This document shows, piece by piece, positions 23,917 to 31,850 of a stretch of DNA of 64,000 bases (position 1 is its first letter; every line of letters starts with the position of its first letter). The notes beneath the pieces were generated by a model. It saw only the letters and a list, made by a program, of their open reading frames with translations. It was not told the DNA's origin and searched no databases. The stretch comes from Palsa-1233 sp040389605. Lineage in GTDB: Bacteria > Gemmatimonadota > Gemmatimonadetes > Gemmatimonadales > GWC2-71-9. The stretch is taken from NCBI GenBank assembly GCA_040389605.1, contig JAZJZU010000017.1, positions 31,081 to 95,080 on the forward strand, given 5' to 3'. The translations under genes and the position numbers were made by a program.

Positions 23917-24545
23917 TTCCCCTCCGCAAGCGGAATCCGCTCTCCGGCGGCCAGTCGTGCCTCGAATGCGACGAAGGTGGCATCGGGATCGTAGCTGGCA
24001 AATTTCCCTCCAGCCCGCTTGGCGTCAAGCCACTCGGCAAATCCGGACTCCTCGATTCCCTGCGAGGTCACCTGGTCGGTGGCCGCGCGGACGGCCAGGT
24101 CGTTGGCATACTCGTTCTTCGGATGGCCGGCGTGCCCCCGGACCCAGGTGAACTGGGCCTCGTGATTGGGCAGCGACTGCCAGAGCGCCTTCCACAGCTC
24201 GAGGTTTTCGATCGCCCCGCCCTTGCGGGTCCATCCGCGAGCCTGCCAGCCGGGTGCCCACTCCCGCACTCCTTTCACCAGGTATTCCGAATCGGATACG
24301 ATCAGGAGTCGAAGACGCGCACCCTTCTGTCCGAGCAGCTGAAGGGCCGCGATCGCGCCCGCGAGCGCCATCCGATTGTTCGTGGTCGACGGCGAGTGGA
24401 GGTAGAAATCGCGGCGCTGCACCCCCGACGCGGTGCGGACCTCCACCAGCCCGCCGGCTCCGCCTGGATTGTCGCCGGGCTTGCCGTTCCCGAGGCAGCT
24501 CTCGTCGAGGTGAAGCAGGGCAATGGCAAGCGGTCGTGACGTCAG
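23913..24545 (-). CDS. Ribonuclease HI-like protein, probable CTG start, altered active site
   Basis: The fold is clearly RNase HI: HLDESCLGNGKPG (D14), NNRMALAGAIAAL, VSDSEYLVKGVREW (D85), KGGAIENLELWKALW, and RGHAGHPKNEYANDLA (last catalytic D about 149). The family glutamate after NNRM (E48 in E. coli) is alanine here (A60), while a glutamate follows the first aspartate. No ATG, GTG or TTG exists in frame upstream of the first conserved strand; a CTG at 24545 overlaps the upstream stop TGA in a CTGA arrangement identical in geometry to the ATGA junctions around it, so I start there (210 residues). A GTG at 24446 would delete the first catalytic aspartate. Confidence 0.8.
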   Translation of the reverse strand: MTSRPLAIALLHLDESCLGNGKPGDNPGGAGGLVEVRTASGVQRRDFYLHSPSTTNNRMALAGAIAALQLLGQKGARLRLLIVSDSEYLVKGVREWAPGWQARGWTRKGGAIENLELWKALWQSLPNHEAQFTWVRGHAGHPKNEYANDLAVRAATDQVTSQGIEESGFAEWLDAKRAGGKFASYDPDATFVAFEARLAAGERIPLAEGK

Positions 24546-24769
24546 GATTCGATTACCTGGAAATGGTCGAGGTCGGAGAGGACGAAGGTCAGCTCGTCCC
24601 CGGTCATCGCGAGATAGCCCATCAAGGCATCGCGGCCACGCGAGGTCGTGAGCGCCGAGGCCACGACCACGTATTCATTGCCGCGACGTCGCAGCGCGAC
24701 GCGCTTGCGCTTGCGCACGGCGTGCTCGAGCTGCTCCATCCGTTCTGGTGTCCACCGAAAGCTGCCCAC
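24542..24769 (-). CDS. Small hypothetical protein
   Basis: 75 residues, basic N-terminal half (RKRKRVALRRRGNEYVVVAS) and an acidic C-terminal half (LTFVLSDLDHFQVIES). The pattern of short strands looks like a small beta-barrel, possibly nucleic-acid binding, but this is inference. It is directly upstream of the RNase HI gene and overlaps it by 4 nt, so the two are likely co-translated. Confidence 0.6.
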   Translation of the reverse strand: MGSFRWTPERMEQLEHAVRKRKRVALRRRGNEYVVVASALTTSRGRDALMGYLAMTGDELTFVLSDLDHFQVIES

Positions 24770-24798
24770 CCGATGCTCCGTGACTGACGGGCGTAAGG

Positions 24799-24827
24799 TA
24801 ATCGATGATCGATGATCGACTCGATTA
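24799..24827. repeat. Inverted repeat containing GATGATC heptamers
   Basis: TAATCGA (24799-24805) and TCGATTA (24821-24827) flank tandem GATGATC units. It shares the 15-mer ATGATCGATGATCGA with the array at 11367-11401, and again overlaps the stop codon of the upstream gene (amidohydrolase, 24825-24827). Confidence 0.85.
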
Positions 24828-26162
24828 TCGCACCCACTTCCCGCGACTCATCACGCGAACGATCTGCCGGGTGTTGCGAATGTCGGCCAGCGGGTCGGCG
24901 GCAAGGACGACGAGATCGGCGGCACCGCCGGCCTGGAGCCGGCCGAGGGAATCGGCGAGGAGCATTTCGGCGCCGCGCACGGTGGCGGCCCGGAGCGCGT
25001 CGAGTGGCGAGAGCCCGGCGTGCACCAGCAGCTCCATCTCGAGATGCACCCCGGCGCCGGGGATCAGCAGCTGATTCGACGCATCCGTTCCGGTCGCCAG
25101 GCGTCCACCCTCCGCGGCAAAGGTGCGGACGAAGAAATCCTGGACGGCGCGCGCTGCACGGAAATCCACGAAGTCCCCGCGCCCCCAGCCTGCCCGTGCA
25201 ATCATCCCGGGCACGTTCCAGTTGACCCGGGCCGAGTCGGGAACACCCGCAAGGTCAGGATTGTGATAGACACTGGAGTCATCGAGACGCGAGAACATCT
25301 CGTGCACACCGAGGGTCGGAACAAGTGTCACCCCCGTGGCAGCCAGCAGGCGAGCCACAGATGCCAGCGACGTGGTGTCGAGTGAGGTCCAGCTGTGCTC
25401 GAACGCCGTCCACCCGGGAAAGAATCCCTGGCGATGCGCCGCGAACAGTGCCACAGAATCACCGGCGGCCTCGGGCACGCCGCTGAGATGTTCAATCGAT
25501 GCCACCCCGAGCCGCGATGCCGTCAGGGCGTCCGTGAGGCCGAGGTGCGCTGCCACGGGAAGCCGCGCGGCGCGCGCGGCGGTCACGACTGCGGCGAGCA
25601 TTTCGGGAGTCACGCGCGTGTAAGTCTTGACCCAGTTGGCGCGGTGTCGCGCGATGAGGGCCAGCGCACTGTCGGCCGAGGCTGGCTGATCGAGACCGAT
25701 GGCGTCGGGATACGTCGGTGGCTCACCATCGAGCATTGCGACGGCGAGAAAGAGCCGAGGCGACGGGCCGCGGGCCGCCAGTGCCCTGAGGGTATCAGCG
25801 AGCGGGAACCCGTCGTGCAAGTCGCGCACGGTGGTGACACCCCAACGCAGCGAAAGCGCGAGTCCCCAGGGCTGGAGGTGGGCGTGTGCGTCGATCAGCC
25901 CCGGAACGATCCATCGCCCCTGCACATCGGTCGTGGTGGCGCCCCGGGGAATGGGGACTTCCGAACCCGGTCCGACGGCGACGATATGTTCGCCGCGGAT
26001 GAGCACGGTCGCCTCGGGGATCACCCGGCCCGACACCACATCGATCACTGTCGCGCCAGTGAGCGCCTCGACCCCCACCCCAGGTCGTGACTGGTCGCAA
26101 CCGGCGAGCAGCACCACGATGAGGGCCGAAAGCAGACGCGCCCCGGGCGAGCCGAGGCGCAT
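24825..26162 (-). CDS. Amidohydrolase family lipoprotein (imidazolonepropionase-like)
   Basis: 445 residues. The signal ends in VLLAGC, a lipobox, so the enzyme is probably an outer- or inner-membrane lipoprotein. The amidohydrolase core shows the metal HxH in IDAHAHLQPWG, the carbamylated or metal-bridging lysine region NWVKTYTRV, the histidines in AAHLGL and IEHLSG, and the final aspartate in LATGTDASNQ. Family enzymes cleave cyclic amides or peptides; the substrate is unknown. The start at ATG 26162 is set by the signal peptide. Confidence 0.85.
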   Translation of the reverse strand: MRLGSPGARLLSALIVVLLAGCDQSRPGVGVEALTGATVIDVVSGRVIPEATVLIRGEHIVAVGPGSEVPIPRGATTTDVQGRWIVPGLIDAHAHLQPWGLALSLRWGVTTVRDLHDGFPLADTLRALAARGPSPRLFLAVAMLDGEPPTYPDAIGLDQPASADSALALIARHRANWVKTYTRVTPEMLAAVVTAARAARLPVAAHLGLTDALTASRLGVASIEHLSGVPEAAGDSVALFAAHRQGFFPGWTAFEHSWTSLDTTSLASVARLLAATGVTLVPTLGVHEMFSRLDDSSVYHNPDLAGVPDSARVNWNVPGMIARAGWGRGDFVDFRAARAVQDFFVRTFAAEGGRLATGTDASNQLLIPGAGVHLEMELLVHAGLSPLDALRAATVRGAEMLLADSLGRLQAGGAADLVVLAADPLADIRNTRQIVRVMSRGKWVR

Positions 26163-26185
26163 CAGGACGTCACGAACTGCGGGCA

Positions 26186-26755
26186 CTACTTCCGCTTCTT
26201 CGCCGCTTTCTTCGGCGCGGCCTTCTTCGGGGCGGCCTTCTTCGCAGCCGCCTTCTTTGCGCCGCCCTTCTTGGGAGCGGCCTTCTTCGGGGCGGTCTTC
26301 TTCGCAGCGGCCTTCTTCGGGGCGGCCTTCTTCGCAGCGGCCTTCTTCGGAGCGACCTTCTTCGGAGCGGCCTTCTTTGGGGCAGCCTTCTTCGCAGCGG
26401 CCTTCTTCGCAGCGGCCTTCTTCGGAGCGGCCTTGGCCGGCGCAGCCTTCTTCACTGCTGGCTTGGCGGCCGGCTTGCTGGCGGCCACTGGCTTGGCGGC
26501 AGGCTGCTTCGCAGCCGCCTTCGCGGGCTTCGGCTCCGGCTTCGCGGGGGCCTTCGCGACGGGCTTTGGCGCAGGCCGGAGAGCCGGCTTCGCGACCGCC
26601 TTCTTCTTGGGCTTCCGCCGCTTCTTCGCCGGAAGTGAACCCGGAGCCGGTTCCGGGATGCTCATCGGGGGCGGCGGCGGGGCAAACACATCCGATGCCT
26701 CCATCCAGCCGCCGGACAACTCCCACGAACTCTCCGGATTACGAAACAGATCCAT
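26186..26755 (-). CDS. Histone H1-like Lys/Ala/Pro-rich DNA-binding protein
   Basis: 189 residues. The first 45 are ordinary (MDLFRNPESSWELSGGWMEA) and then the sequence becomes almost only Lys, Ala and Pro, with repeated units KKAAPKK and KKAAAKK up to the C-terminal KKAAKKRK. This is the composition of eukaryotic H1 tails and of bacterial Hc1/AlgP-like proteins, which bind DNA without sequence preference and compact it. A good Shine-Dalgarno (AGGAG, 7 nt before ATG 26755) supports the start. The N-terminal 45 residues give a testable non-repetitive tag. Confidence 0.85.
   Translation of the reverse strand: MDLFRNPESSWELSGGWMEASDVFAPPPPPMSIPEPAPGSLPAKKRRKPKKKAVAKPALRPAPKPVAKAPAKPEPKPAKAAAKQPAAKPVAASKPAAKPAVKKAAPAKAAPKKAAAKKAAAKKAAPKKAAPKKVAPKKAAAKKAAPKKAAAKKTAPKKAAPKKGGAKKAAAKKAAPKKAAPKKAAKKRK
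26190..26450. repeat. Degenerate tandem repeats coding for KKAAPKK/KKAAAKK units
   Basis: About 15-nt and 9-nt units built on TTCTTCG(G/C)(A/G)GCGGCC repeat through the 3' two-thirds of the histone-like gene. They are prone to slippage and to assembly collapse. Confidence 0.85.
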
Positions 26756-26850
26756 ACTGCGCTCCTGCAAGGTGATGGTATTGGTGAGGACAGTCGCTGG
26801 ACCGAAGCGGTTTGCGTCGCCGGCGTACCGATTCGTGCGTGTCAACGCGC

Positions 26851-26856
26851 TATAAT
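26851..26856 (+). promoter_or_regulatory. -10 element of the dehydrogenase gene
   Basis: A consensus TATAAT sits 46 nt before the ATG at 26902. No good -35 hexamer is visible at the expected distance. The 146-nt gap also has to hold the promoter of the divergent histone-like gene. Confidence 0.45.
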
Positions 26857-26901
26857 ATGTCGCGTCCCAACGTCGCTTCTGCAAGGTGCCAACGAGAGCT
26901 G

Positions 26902-27942
26902 ATGCGCGCACTCTGTCTGACCGCCGCCGGCGGACCCGAAAAGCTGGCACTCCTGGAGCTCCCCTCGCCCGCCATCCGGCACCCCGGCGAGGTGCGCATT
27001 GGCGTGCGCGCGGTCGCCTTGAACCACCTCGATCTCTGGGTGGCAGACGGGTTGCCGGGTGTTCCCGTCCCCTCATACCCTCACGTGGTCGGCTGCGATT
27101 GCGCGGGAGTCATCCTCGAGATCGGGGCCTCGGTCACACATCTCGCCGTCGGTGACCGCGTGATGGTCAACCCGGGCTGGGGATGTGGCGAATGCGATGC
27201 GTGTACGTCGGGGCAGGACGTGTTCTGCAAGCAGTTCGGGGTGATGGGCGAACACCGGAGCGGGAGCGCGGCCGAGGAAGTCGTCGTCCCCGGTCGGGCG
27301 GTCCTCGCAATCCAGGGAGAGTGGACCTGGCCGGCCGCAGCGGCCTTTCCGCTCGCCACCCTCACGGCCTGGCGAATGCTCACCACCCGCGCCCGCCTGC
27401 AAGAGGGGGAGAGCGTCCTGATCTGGGGGATCGGGGGCGGCGTCGCCCTTGCCGCGCTCCAGGTGGCAAGGTTTCTGGGAGCCCGGGTCGCCGTCACCTC
27501 ATCCTCCCCCACCAAACTGGCCCGGGCCGGTGCACTGGGCGCCGAGCTCCTGCTCGACCACGGCGCCGAACCCGACGTCGCCTCGCGCGTGAAGGCGCAC
27601 TTCGGCCACGGGGCCGACGTGATCGTCGACTCCGTGGGCAGCGCCACCTGGGCCAGGTCGCTCAAGGCACTCCGGCCGGGTGGGCGACTCGTGACCTGTG
27701 GCTCAACCACCGGTCACGACGTCTCGCTCGACCTGCGACGCCTGTTCTGGTTTCAGTGGTCGCTGCTCGGATCGACGATGGGAACGCCCGCCGAATTCGC
27801 CGAGGTCGTGGCGCTGGGTGAAGCAGGCAGACTTCGACCGCCAGTAGATGCCGTCTTCCCGCTCGCCGACGGGAAGGAGGCGTATCGACGTCTCGCAGCG
27901 GCCGAACAATTCGGCAAACTCGTCCTTGAGGTCTCCTCGTGA
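26902..27942 (+). CDS. Zinc-binding alcohol dehydrogenase / quinone oxidoreductase family (MDR)
   Basis: 346 residues of the medium-chain dehydrogenase family. The structural zinc loop is complete (GWGCGECDACTSGQDVFC), the Rossmann fold has LIWGIGGGVALAALQVA, and HVVGCDCAG stands where classical ADHs have the GHE motif. The catalytic-zinc cysteine is replaced (ALNHLDLWV), which is more like quinone reductase members. It probably uses NADPH. Substrate unknown. Followed by the TM-helix protein through a GTGA overlap. Confidence 0.85.
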   Translation: MRALCLTAAGGPEKLALLELPSPAIRHPGEVRIGVRAVALNHLDLWVADGLPGVPVPSYPHVVGCDCAGVILEIGASVTHLAVGDRVMVNPGWGCGECDACTSGQDVFCKQFGVMGEHRSGSAAEEVVVPGRAVLAIQGEWTWPAAAAFPLATLTAWRMLTTRARLQEGESVLIWGIGGGVALAALQVARFLGARVAVTSSSPTKLARAGALGAELLLDHGAEPDVASRVKAHFGHGADVIVDSVGSATWARSLKALRPGGRLVTCGSTTGHDVSLDLRRLFWFQWSLLGSTMGTPAEFAEVVALGEAGRLRPPVDAVFPLADGKEAYRRLAAAEQFGKLVLEVSS

Positions 27943-28658
27943 ACCAACTCAGTGAACGCCTGCAGGCTGGCGCCGATCAACTCTGGCACGTCATCCCCGC
28001 GATCCTCGTCGCGGCGGTCATCATGATCGCCGGATACTTCGTTGCGCGGCAGATCGAGAAGTGGGTGGACGCCACGCTCAAGCGCCTCGACTTCAACCGG
28101 ATGGCCGAAGCCGGGGGGTTCCGGGAAGCCGTCGATCGCACGGGCGCGCACCTCGATCCCGTGCACGCCGTCGGCAAGCTGCTGTTCTGGCTGGTGATGC
28201 TGATCGTCATCCTGCTTGCGTCGGCCGCGCTCGGCCTCGAGAGCATCAACGAGATGTTCAGCATCATGATCTCGTTCATCCCCACGCTGATCAGCGCGAT
28301 CGTGATCGTCATTCTCGGAATGGTCGTGGGCGAATTCGTGCGCGGGGTGATCCTCGCCTCGGCCGGCACGGTGGAAGGCGTGCCGACCCTGGCGAAAGTC
28401 GCCAAGGCGTCGGTCGTGGTGATCGCCATCTTCATGGCGCTGCAGCAGCTGGGAGTGGGAGAGGAAATCGTGACCGCGGCCTTCACGCTGATACTGGGCG
28501 CGGTGGCGCTCGCGGTCGGCCTGGCCTTCGGCCTGGGAAATACCCAGCTGGCCGGCGAGGTCACGCGCCGCTGGTACCATCGCAATCGCGAACGGAAGCG
28601 CCGCGTGGAGCCGGATCCTCTCGATGAAGAGGATCCCGAGGAACCGCTGCTCGACTAG
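27939..28658 (+). CDS. TM-helix repeat membrane protein, MscS-like
   Basis: 239 residues beginning at GTG 27939. Pore-like helix segments (IPAILVAAVIMIAGYFVARQ, LLFWLVMLIVILLASAALGL, FIPTLISAIVIVILGMVVGE, TLILGAVALAVGLAFGLGN) match the conserved TM helix repeat found in putative small mechanosensitive channels, but the cytoplasmic MscS beta domain is absent. The C terminus is charged. A function in osmotic relief is possible but not shown. Confidence 0.78.
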   Translation: MNQLSERLQAGADQLWHVIPAILVAAVIMIAGYFVARQIEKWVDATLKRLDFNRMAEAGGFREAVDRTGAHLDPVHAVGKLLFWLVMLIVILLASAALGLESINEMFSIMISFIPTLISAIVIVILGMVVGEFVRGVILASAGTVEGVPTLAKVAKASVVVIAIFMALQQLGVGEEIVTAAFTLILGAVALAVGLAFGLGNTQLAGEVTRRWYHRNRERKRRVEPDPLDEEDPEEPLLD

Positions 28659-29728
28659 GGTGTTCCCTTCGCCTGCTCCGGCACCGGGTAGCGGAGCAGG
28701 CGAATGCCACCCGGAAACTCTTCGGCCATCAGGATGTGGCTGTCGCTCACCCCGAGCGCATAGCCGCGACTCGGCACCTTGACCACCACACGCACACCGG
28801 TGCTGTCGACCACCTGGAACGTGCGGATGGAATCGAGCGCAACGGCACTCTTGAACAGCCAGACCCGGTCATCGGAGGTCTGGAAGGCGGATTCGAACGG
28901 CGGCTTGATCGCCGTGAACTGGAGCCGTCGGGCCGCTTCACGCTGATCTTCCGGGAAGCGGCGGATGAAGATCTGGCGATCCATCTCCTGAATCGGAAGA
29001 ATCGGGTCCTGCATCGGCGGCCCCGTGAATGGCTTGCGCGCATTCGGGAAATGCCACTCGATCCGGTTCTGGAACACACGCGCGATCCAGAGCGTGCCGT
29101 TGCGTTCAATCCCCCAGAGGTCCTGCCCGGCAAGGAGCCGCCGTTCGAAGCGCTGACCATCGGCGCCATCCACGATCGCGAGATCGGGCGGCGCGAGCCG
29201 CGCGATGGTGTCGAACCTGGTGAGCTGTGCGTCGGCCCGCACCACGGCCGCGCTGTCCTTCAGCCCCGAGCCATCACGATTGGCAACCGGCGGCACCTCG
29301 AAATACCATTGCCCCGCGGCGTCCCGCGCGTGCGGAAAGGCACCACGAAGCGCATCAGGCACGGGCCACGCCTCCAGGCGCGGACTCGAGAGGGTCCAGG
29401 CCGTGAAACGCCGGAGCCCCCAGTCGCCCACCACCACCGTGTCGCCGATTCCCAGCAGCACGGAAGGATGTGGTACCTCCGCGGAGGTCATACCCGGGAA
29501 GGGTTCGACCCGCTTCGCCGCGAAATCGGCAACGCGGACCTCCGCCTCCTCCGCCGCGAGCAGGGCCCAGGCACCGTTGGAGAGCGGGACGGCAGCAGGT
29601 ACCGTCACGGCCGAGACCACCAGGGTGTCTGCGGTGGGAGCAACGGTGAGGACGGGCGCGGGCGGGGGCGGTTCCTTGCACGCGAGAATCGCCACGGCCG
29701 CCGGGAGGGCAAAGAGGTATGGGCGCAT
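28655..29728 (-). CDS. Putative beta-propeller lipoprotein
   Basis: 357 residues. The signal ends at AAVAILAC, a lipobox-like site, followed by a Pro-rich linker (KEPPPPAPVLTV). The body is a run of short beta strands with recurring aromatic turns, as in six-bladed propellers (VVVGDWGLRRFTAW, DLWGIERNGTLWIARVFQ, DRVWLFKSAVALDSIRTF). No enzymatic residue set is seen. It is convergent with the TM-helix gene; the stops overlap by 4 nt. Confidence 0.65.
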   Translation of the reverse strand: MRPYLFALPAAVAILACKEPPPPAPVLTVAPTADTLVVSAVTVPAAVPLSNGAWALLAAEEAEVRVADFAAKRVEPFPGMTSAEVPHPSVLLGIGDTVVVGDWGLRRFTAWTLSSPRLEAWPVPDALRGAFPHARDAAGQWYFEVPPVANRDGSGLKDSAAVVRADAQLTRFDTIARLAPPDLAIVDGADGQRFERRLLAGQDLWGIERNGTLWIARVFQNRIEWHFPNARKPFTGPPMQDPILPIQEMDRQIFIRRFPEDQREAARRLQFTAIKPPFESAFQTSDDRVWLFKSAVALDSIRTFQVVDSTGVRVVVKVPSRGYALGVSDSHILMAEEFPGGIRLLRYPVPEQAKGTP

Positions 29729-29820
29729 CAGGGGAAGATAGCGCCCGGGAATGACGCGTGGACCGCAGCCGGATGACAATTCGCTGTCGCGGCCGTGATG
29801 CGCGGAACCCGGGCGGGCGG

Positions 29821-31077
29821 TCACCGGCGCGCGCGGAAGAGGGCGAGGTCGGGCGCGGGCCGGTCGAGACAGACCGCTGCGAGGAGCTGCGTGGCGATCA
29901 TTGCGAACGTGATCCCATTGCCGCCGTAGCCCAGGACCCGCCAGACCCTCGGGAGTCCCTCGGCGCGCTCGATGACTGGCAATCCACAGGGCATTTCACC
30001 GAAGGTTGCCGCCCAGGAGAAGGCCGGGGGACCGTGGTAGTCCGGATGAAAGCGCCGCAGCGCGCGCTCGAGCCGCCGGATGGACGCCGGGAATCGGCGC
30101 GCACGCGCGGGAGCATTCCGGAACGGGAGGTCGGCACCCCCGATGATGACCCGGCCCGCATCGTCGGCTCGCAGGTAGAGATAGGGACGGTCGGATTCCC
30201 AGATCACGGTGCCGCGAGCGAGCGCGGGAGGCAGCGCTCCGGGTTCGGTCACGAGCGCGAAGGTGCTGTGCAGCATACCACCGAGCCGGGTGGCCGCCGC
30301 GCTCTCGTACCCCGTGGCCAGCAGCACCTGCTCCGCGAGCAGCGAGTGGCCCTGCGCACAGACCACGCGGCAGCCACCTTCGTCATTCTCGACCCGCAGC
30401 ACGCGCGAGCGCGTGCGAATGCTGGCGCCGCGCGCAAGCGCACGATCGAGCAGTGCACGGGCAAGGCGCACGGGGTCGACCACGGCCGCCAGCGCACTGC
30501 GGAGCGCACCCGGAGCGTCGAGCCCATAGTCTGCGGCCACGTCGGCGGCCGAAAGAAACTCCGACGGAATCCCTGCTGCGACGCGTGCCTCCGCCTCGGC
30601 GCGGAGCCCGTCCACGTGCCGGCGACGGGCGGCGAGATAGAGGCTCTCGCGTGCGGAATAGCCGCACTCCACTGGCAACCCTGACGCGAGCTCGCCCAGC
30701 GCGACAACGGCATCACGGGAGAGCTGGTACACGCGGCGAGCCTCGGGCAGCCCGATCCCTTGCGCCAGCTCCACCAGTGATGTGTCGAGTTCATAAAGCA
30801 GCAGGGCGGTGCTCGCACTGGTGCTGCCTGTCGCAGGTGCGCGGCTGTCGACGATCACGACCTTGCGGCCGGCCGCGGTCAGGGTATCGGCAAGCATCGC
30901 ACCGGTGATCCCCGCGCCCACAATGGCCACGTCCCACGGACCTTCGCCTACGTCGGGGTATTCGCGCAGCCCATTGCGGAGCAACCACCAGGGAGCACCA
31001 TCGAAGAGTCGGTCGGCCGATGGATCGAGCGTCACCGCATCGCGCGCCGCAGGACGGGCCGCGTCAGCCCCTGGCAT
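29821..31077 (-). CDS. FAD-dependent oxidoreductase, DAO family
   Basis: 418 residues. A non-conserved N terminus (about 45 residues) is followed by the FAD motif VAIVGAGITGAMLADTL and the paired glycine-rich ends (RVWRVLGYGGNGITFAMIA) that define the D-amino-acid/glycine oxidase superfamily. Such enzymes oxidise primary or secondary amines of amino acids and related compounds. The substrate is undetermined. It overlaps the upstream membrane gene by 14 nt. Confidence 0.85.
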   Translation of the reverse strand: MPGADAARPAARDAVTLDPSADRLFDGAPWWLLRNGLREYPDVGEGPWDVAIVGAGITGAMLADTLTAAGRKVVIVDSRAPATGSTSASTALLLYELDTSLVELAQGIGLPEARRVYQLSRDAVVALGELASGLPVECGYSARESLYLAARRRHVDGLRAEAEARVAAGIPSEFLSAADVAADYGLDAPGALRSALAAVVDPVRLARALLDRALARGASIRTRSRVLRVENDEGGCRVVCAQGHSLLAEQVLLATGYESAAATRLGGMLHSTFALVTEPGALPPALARGTVIWESDRPYLYLRADDAGRVIIGGADLPFRNAPARARRFPASIRRLERALRRFHPDYHGPPAFSWAATFGEMPCGLPVIERAEGLPRVWRVLGYGGNGITFAMIATQLLAAVCLDRPAPDLALFRARR

Positions 31078-31471
31078 CCGTGTCGTCCGACGACGGGAGC
31101 AGTTCTTCCTTGAGTGCGATCTCGGTGCGTTCCTCCCGGAGGTCCAGTCGGAGGCGGTTGTAGAGACTCATTGAGTGATTGCTGGTCCACACGAGCGCAA
31201 AGAGCGCGAGCACGAAGCCGCGCCAGCCCGGCAGCAGAAAGCGGAAGCCACTGAGCACGAGCACCGCGATCGTCACGTAGTGACTGAAGCAGTACTCACA
31301 GGTCAGCAGGTAAAAGAACTTGCGGTTCACCCACGAAGCGTCGGCCCGGCTGCGGCGGGCGCAGTAGGCGTGCACTTCATCGAACAGTGCCTCGTGAGTC
31401 ACCGTCCAGGAAATGCACGCCACTGGAAGTGTCAGCGCCGCCAGCCAGCCAAACTGGGCGAGGAGAGGCAT
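31064..31471 (-). CDS. Hypothetical integral membrane protein
   Basis: 135 residues with about three hydrophobic segments (GWLAALTLPVACISWTV, HYVTIAVLVLSGFRFLLPGW, GFVLALFALVWTSNHSMSLY). The block FFYLLTCEYCFSHYVTIA carries a C-x2-C pair next to histidine, which could bind a metal. No family recognised. Lies 3 nt after the DUF1328 stop and overlaps the DAO gene. Confidence 0.65.
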   Translation of the reverse strand: MPLLAQFGWLAALTLPVACISWTVTHEALFDEVHAYCARRSRADASWVNRKFFYLLTCEYCFSHYVTIAVLVLSGFRFLLPGWRGFVLALFALVWTSNHSMSLYNRLRLDLREERTEIALKEELLPSSDDTDARG

Positions 31472-31474
31472 ACC

Positions 31475-31648
31475 TCAGGTGATCTTCTTGGCCGCCGCCA
31501 TCCCGATTACCAGGGTCACGAGGAAGATCACGAGGAAGATGGCGAAGAGCGTCTTCGCGACGCCTGCCGAGGCGGCGGCGACGCCGCCGAAACCCAGTAC
31601 ACCGGCGATGATCGCGAGGATCAGGAATCCCATTGCCCAACGGAGCAT
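31475..31648 (-). CDS. DUF1328 family small membrane protein
   Basis: 57 residues, two helices: LRWAMGFLILAIIAGVLGFG, then TLFAIFLVIFLVTLVIGM, ending KKIT. Length and pattern match the DUF1328/YtjA family of small stress-associated membrane proteins. Good Shine-Dalgarno GGAGGAAACG before ATG 31648. First of a three-gene minus set with the next membrane protein and the DAO oxidoreductase. Confidence 0.85.
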   Translation of the reverse strand: MLRWAMGFLILAIIAGVLGFGGVAAASAGVAKTLFAIFLVIFLVTLVIGMAAAKKIT

Positions 31649-31850
31649 CGTTTCCTCCAGTAAAGTGTGTGTGTACAGACTGCACGGAGGAAGACGACCA
31701 CAGCCTGCATTCACCGCACATCGGCACCACGGGCCCGGCAAACCGGGCCGGCGTGGGGGCCTGCAGCGTGGCCGGGTGGCCCCAGCCGGACGGCCATCCG
31801 GCACACTCTATGCAACCCAAACAGGGATACACCCTCTTCTCGGAGCTCCT

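Noticed and set aside
26190..26450. CRISPR-like array
   Set aside because: Units are contiguous coding repeats without spacers.
24825..26726. Extension of the amidohydrolase frame to 633 residues upstream of ATG 26162
   Set aside because: The added part is the other-frame reading of the histone-like repeats (EEGRCEEGR), and the signal peptide sits at 26162.
26271..26855. Plus-strand frame full of AAFFGAAFF
   Set aside because: It is the exact antisense of the Lys/Ala/Pro repeats; the minus strand has the Shine-Dalgarno and head domain.
27939..28658. Full MscS mechanosensitive channel
   Set aside because: The cytoplasmic beta domain is missing; only TM-helix repeats are present.
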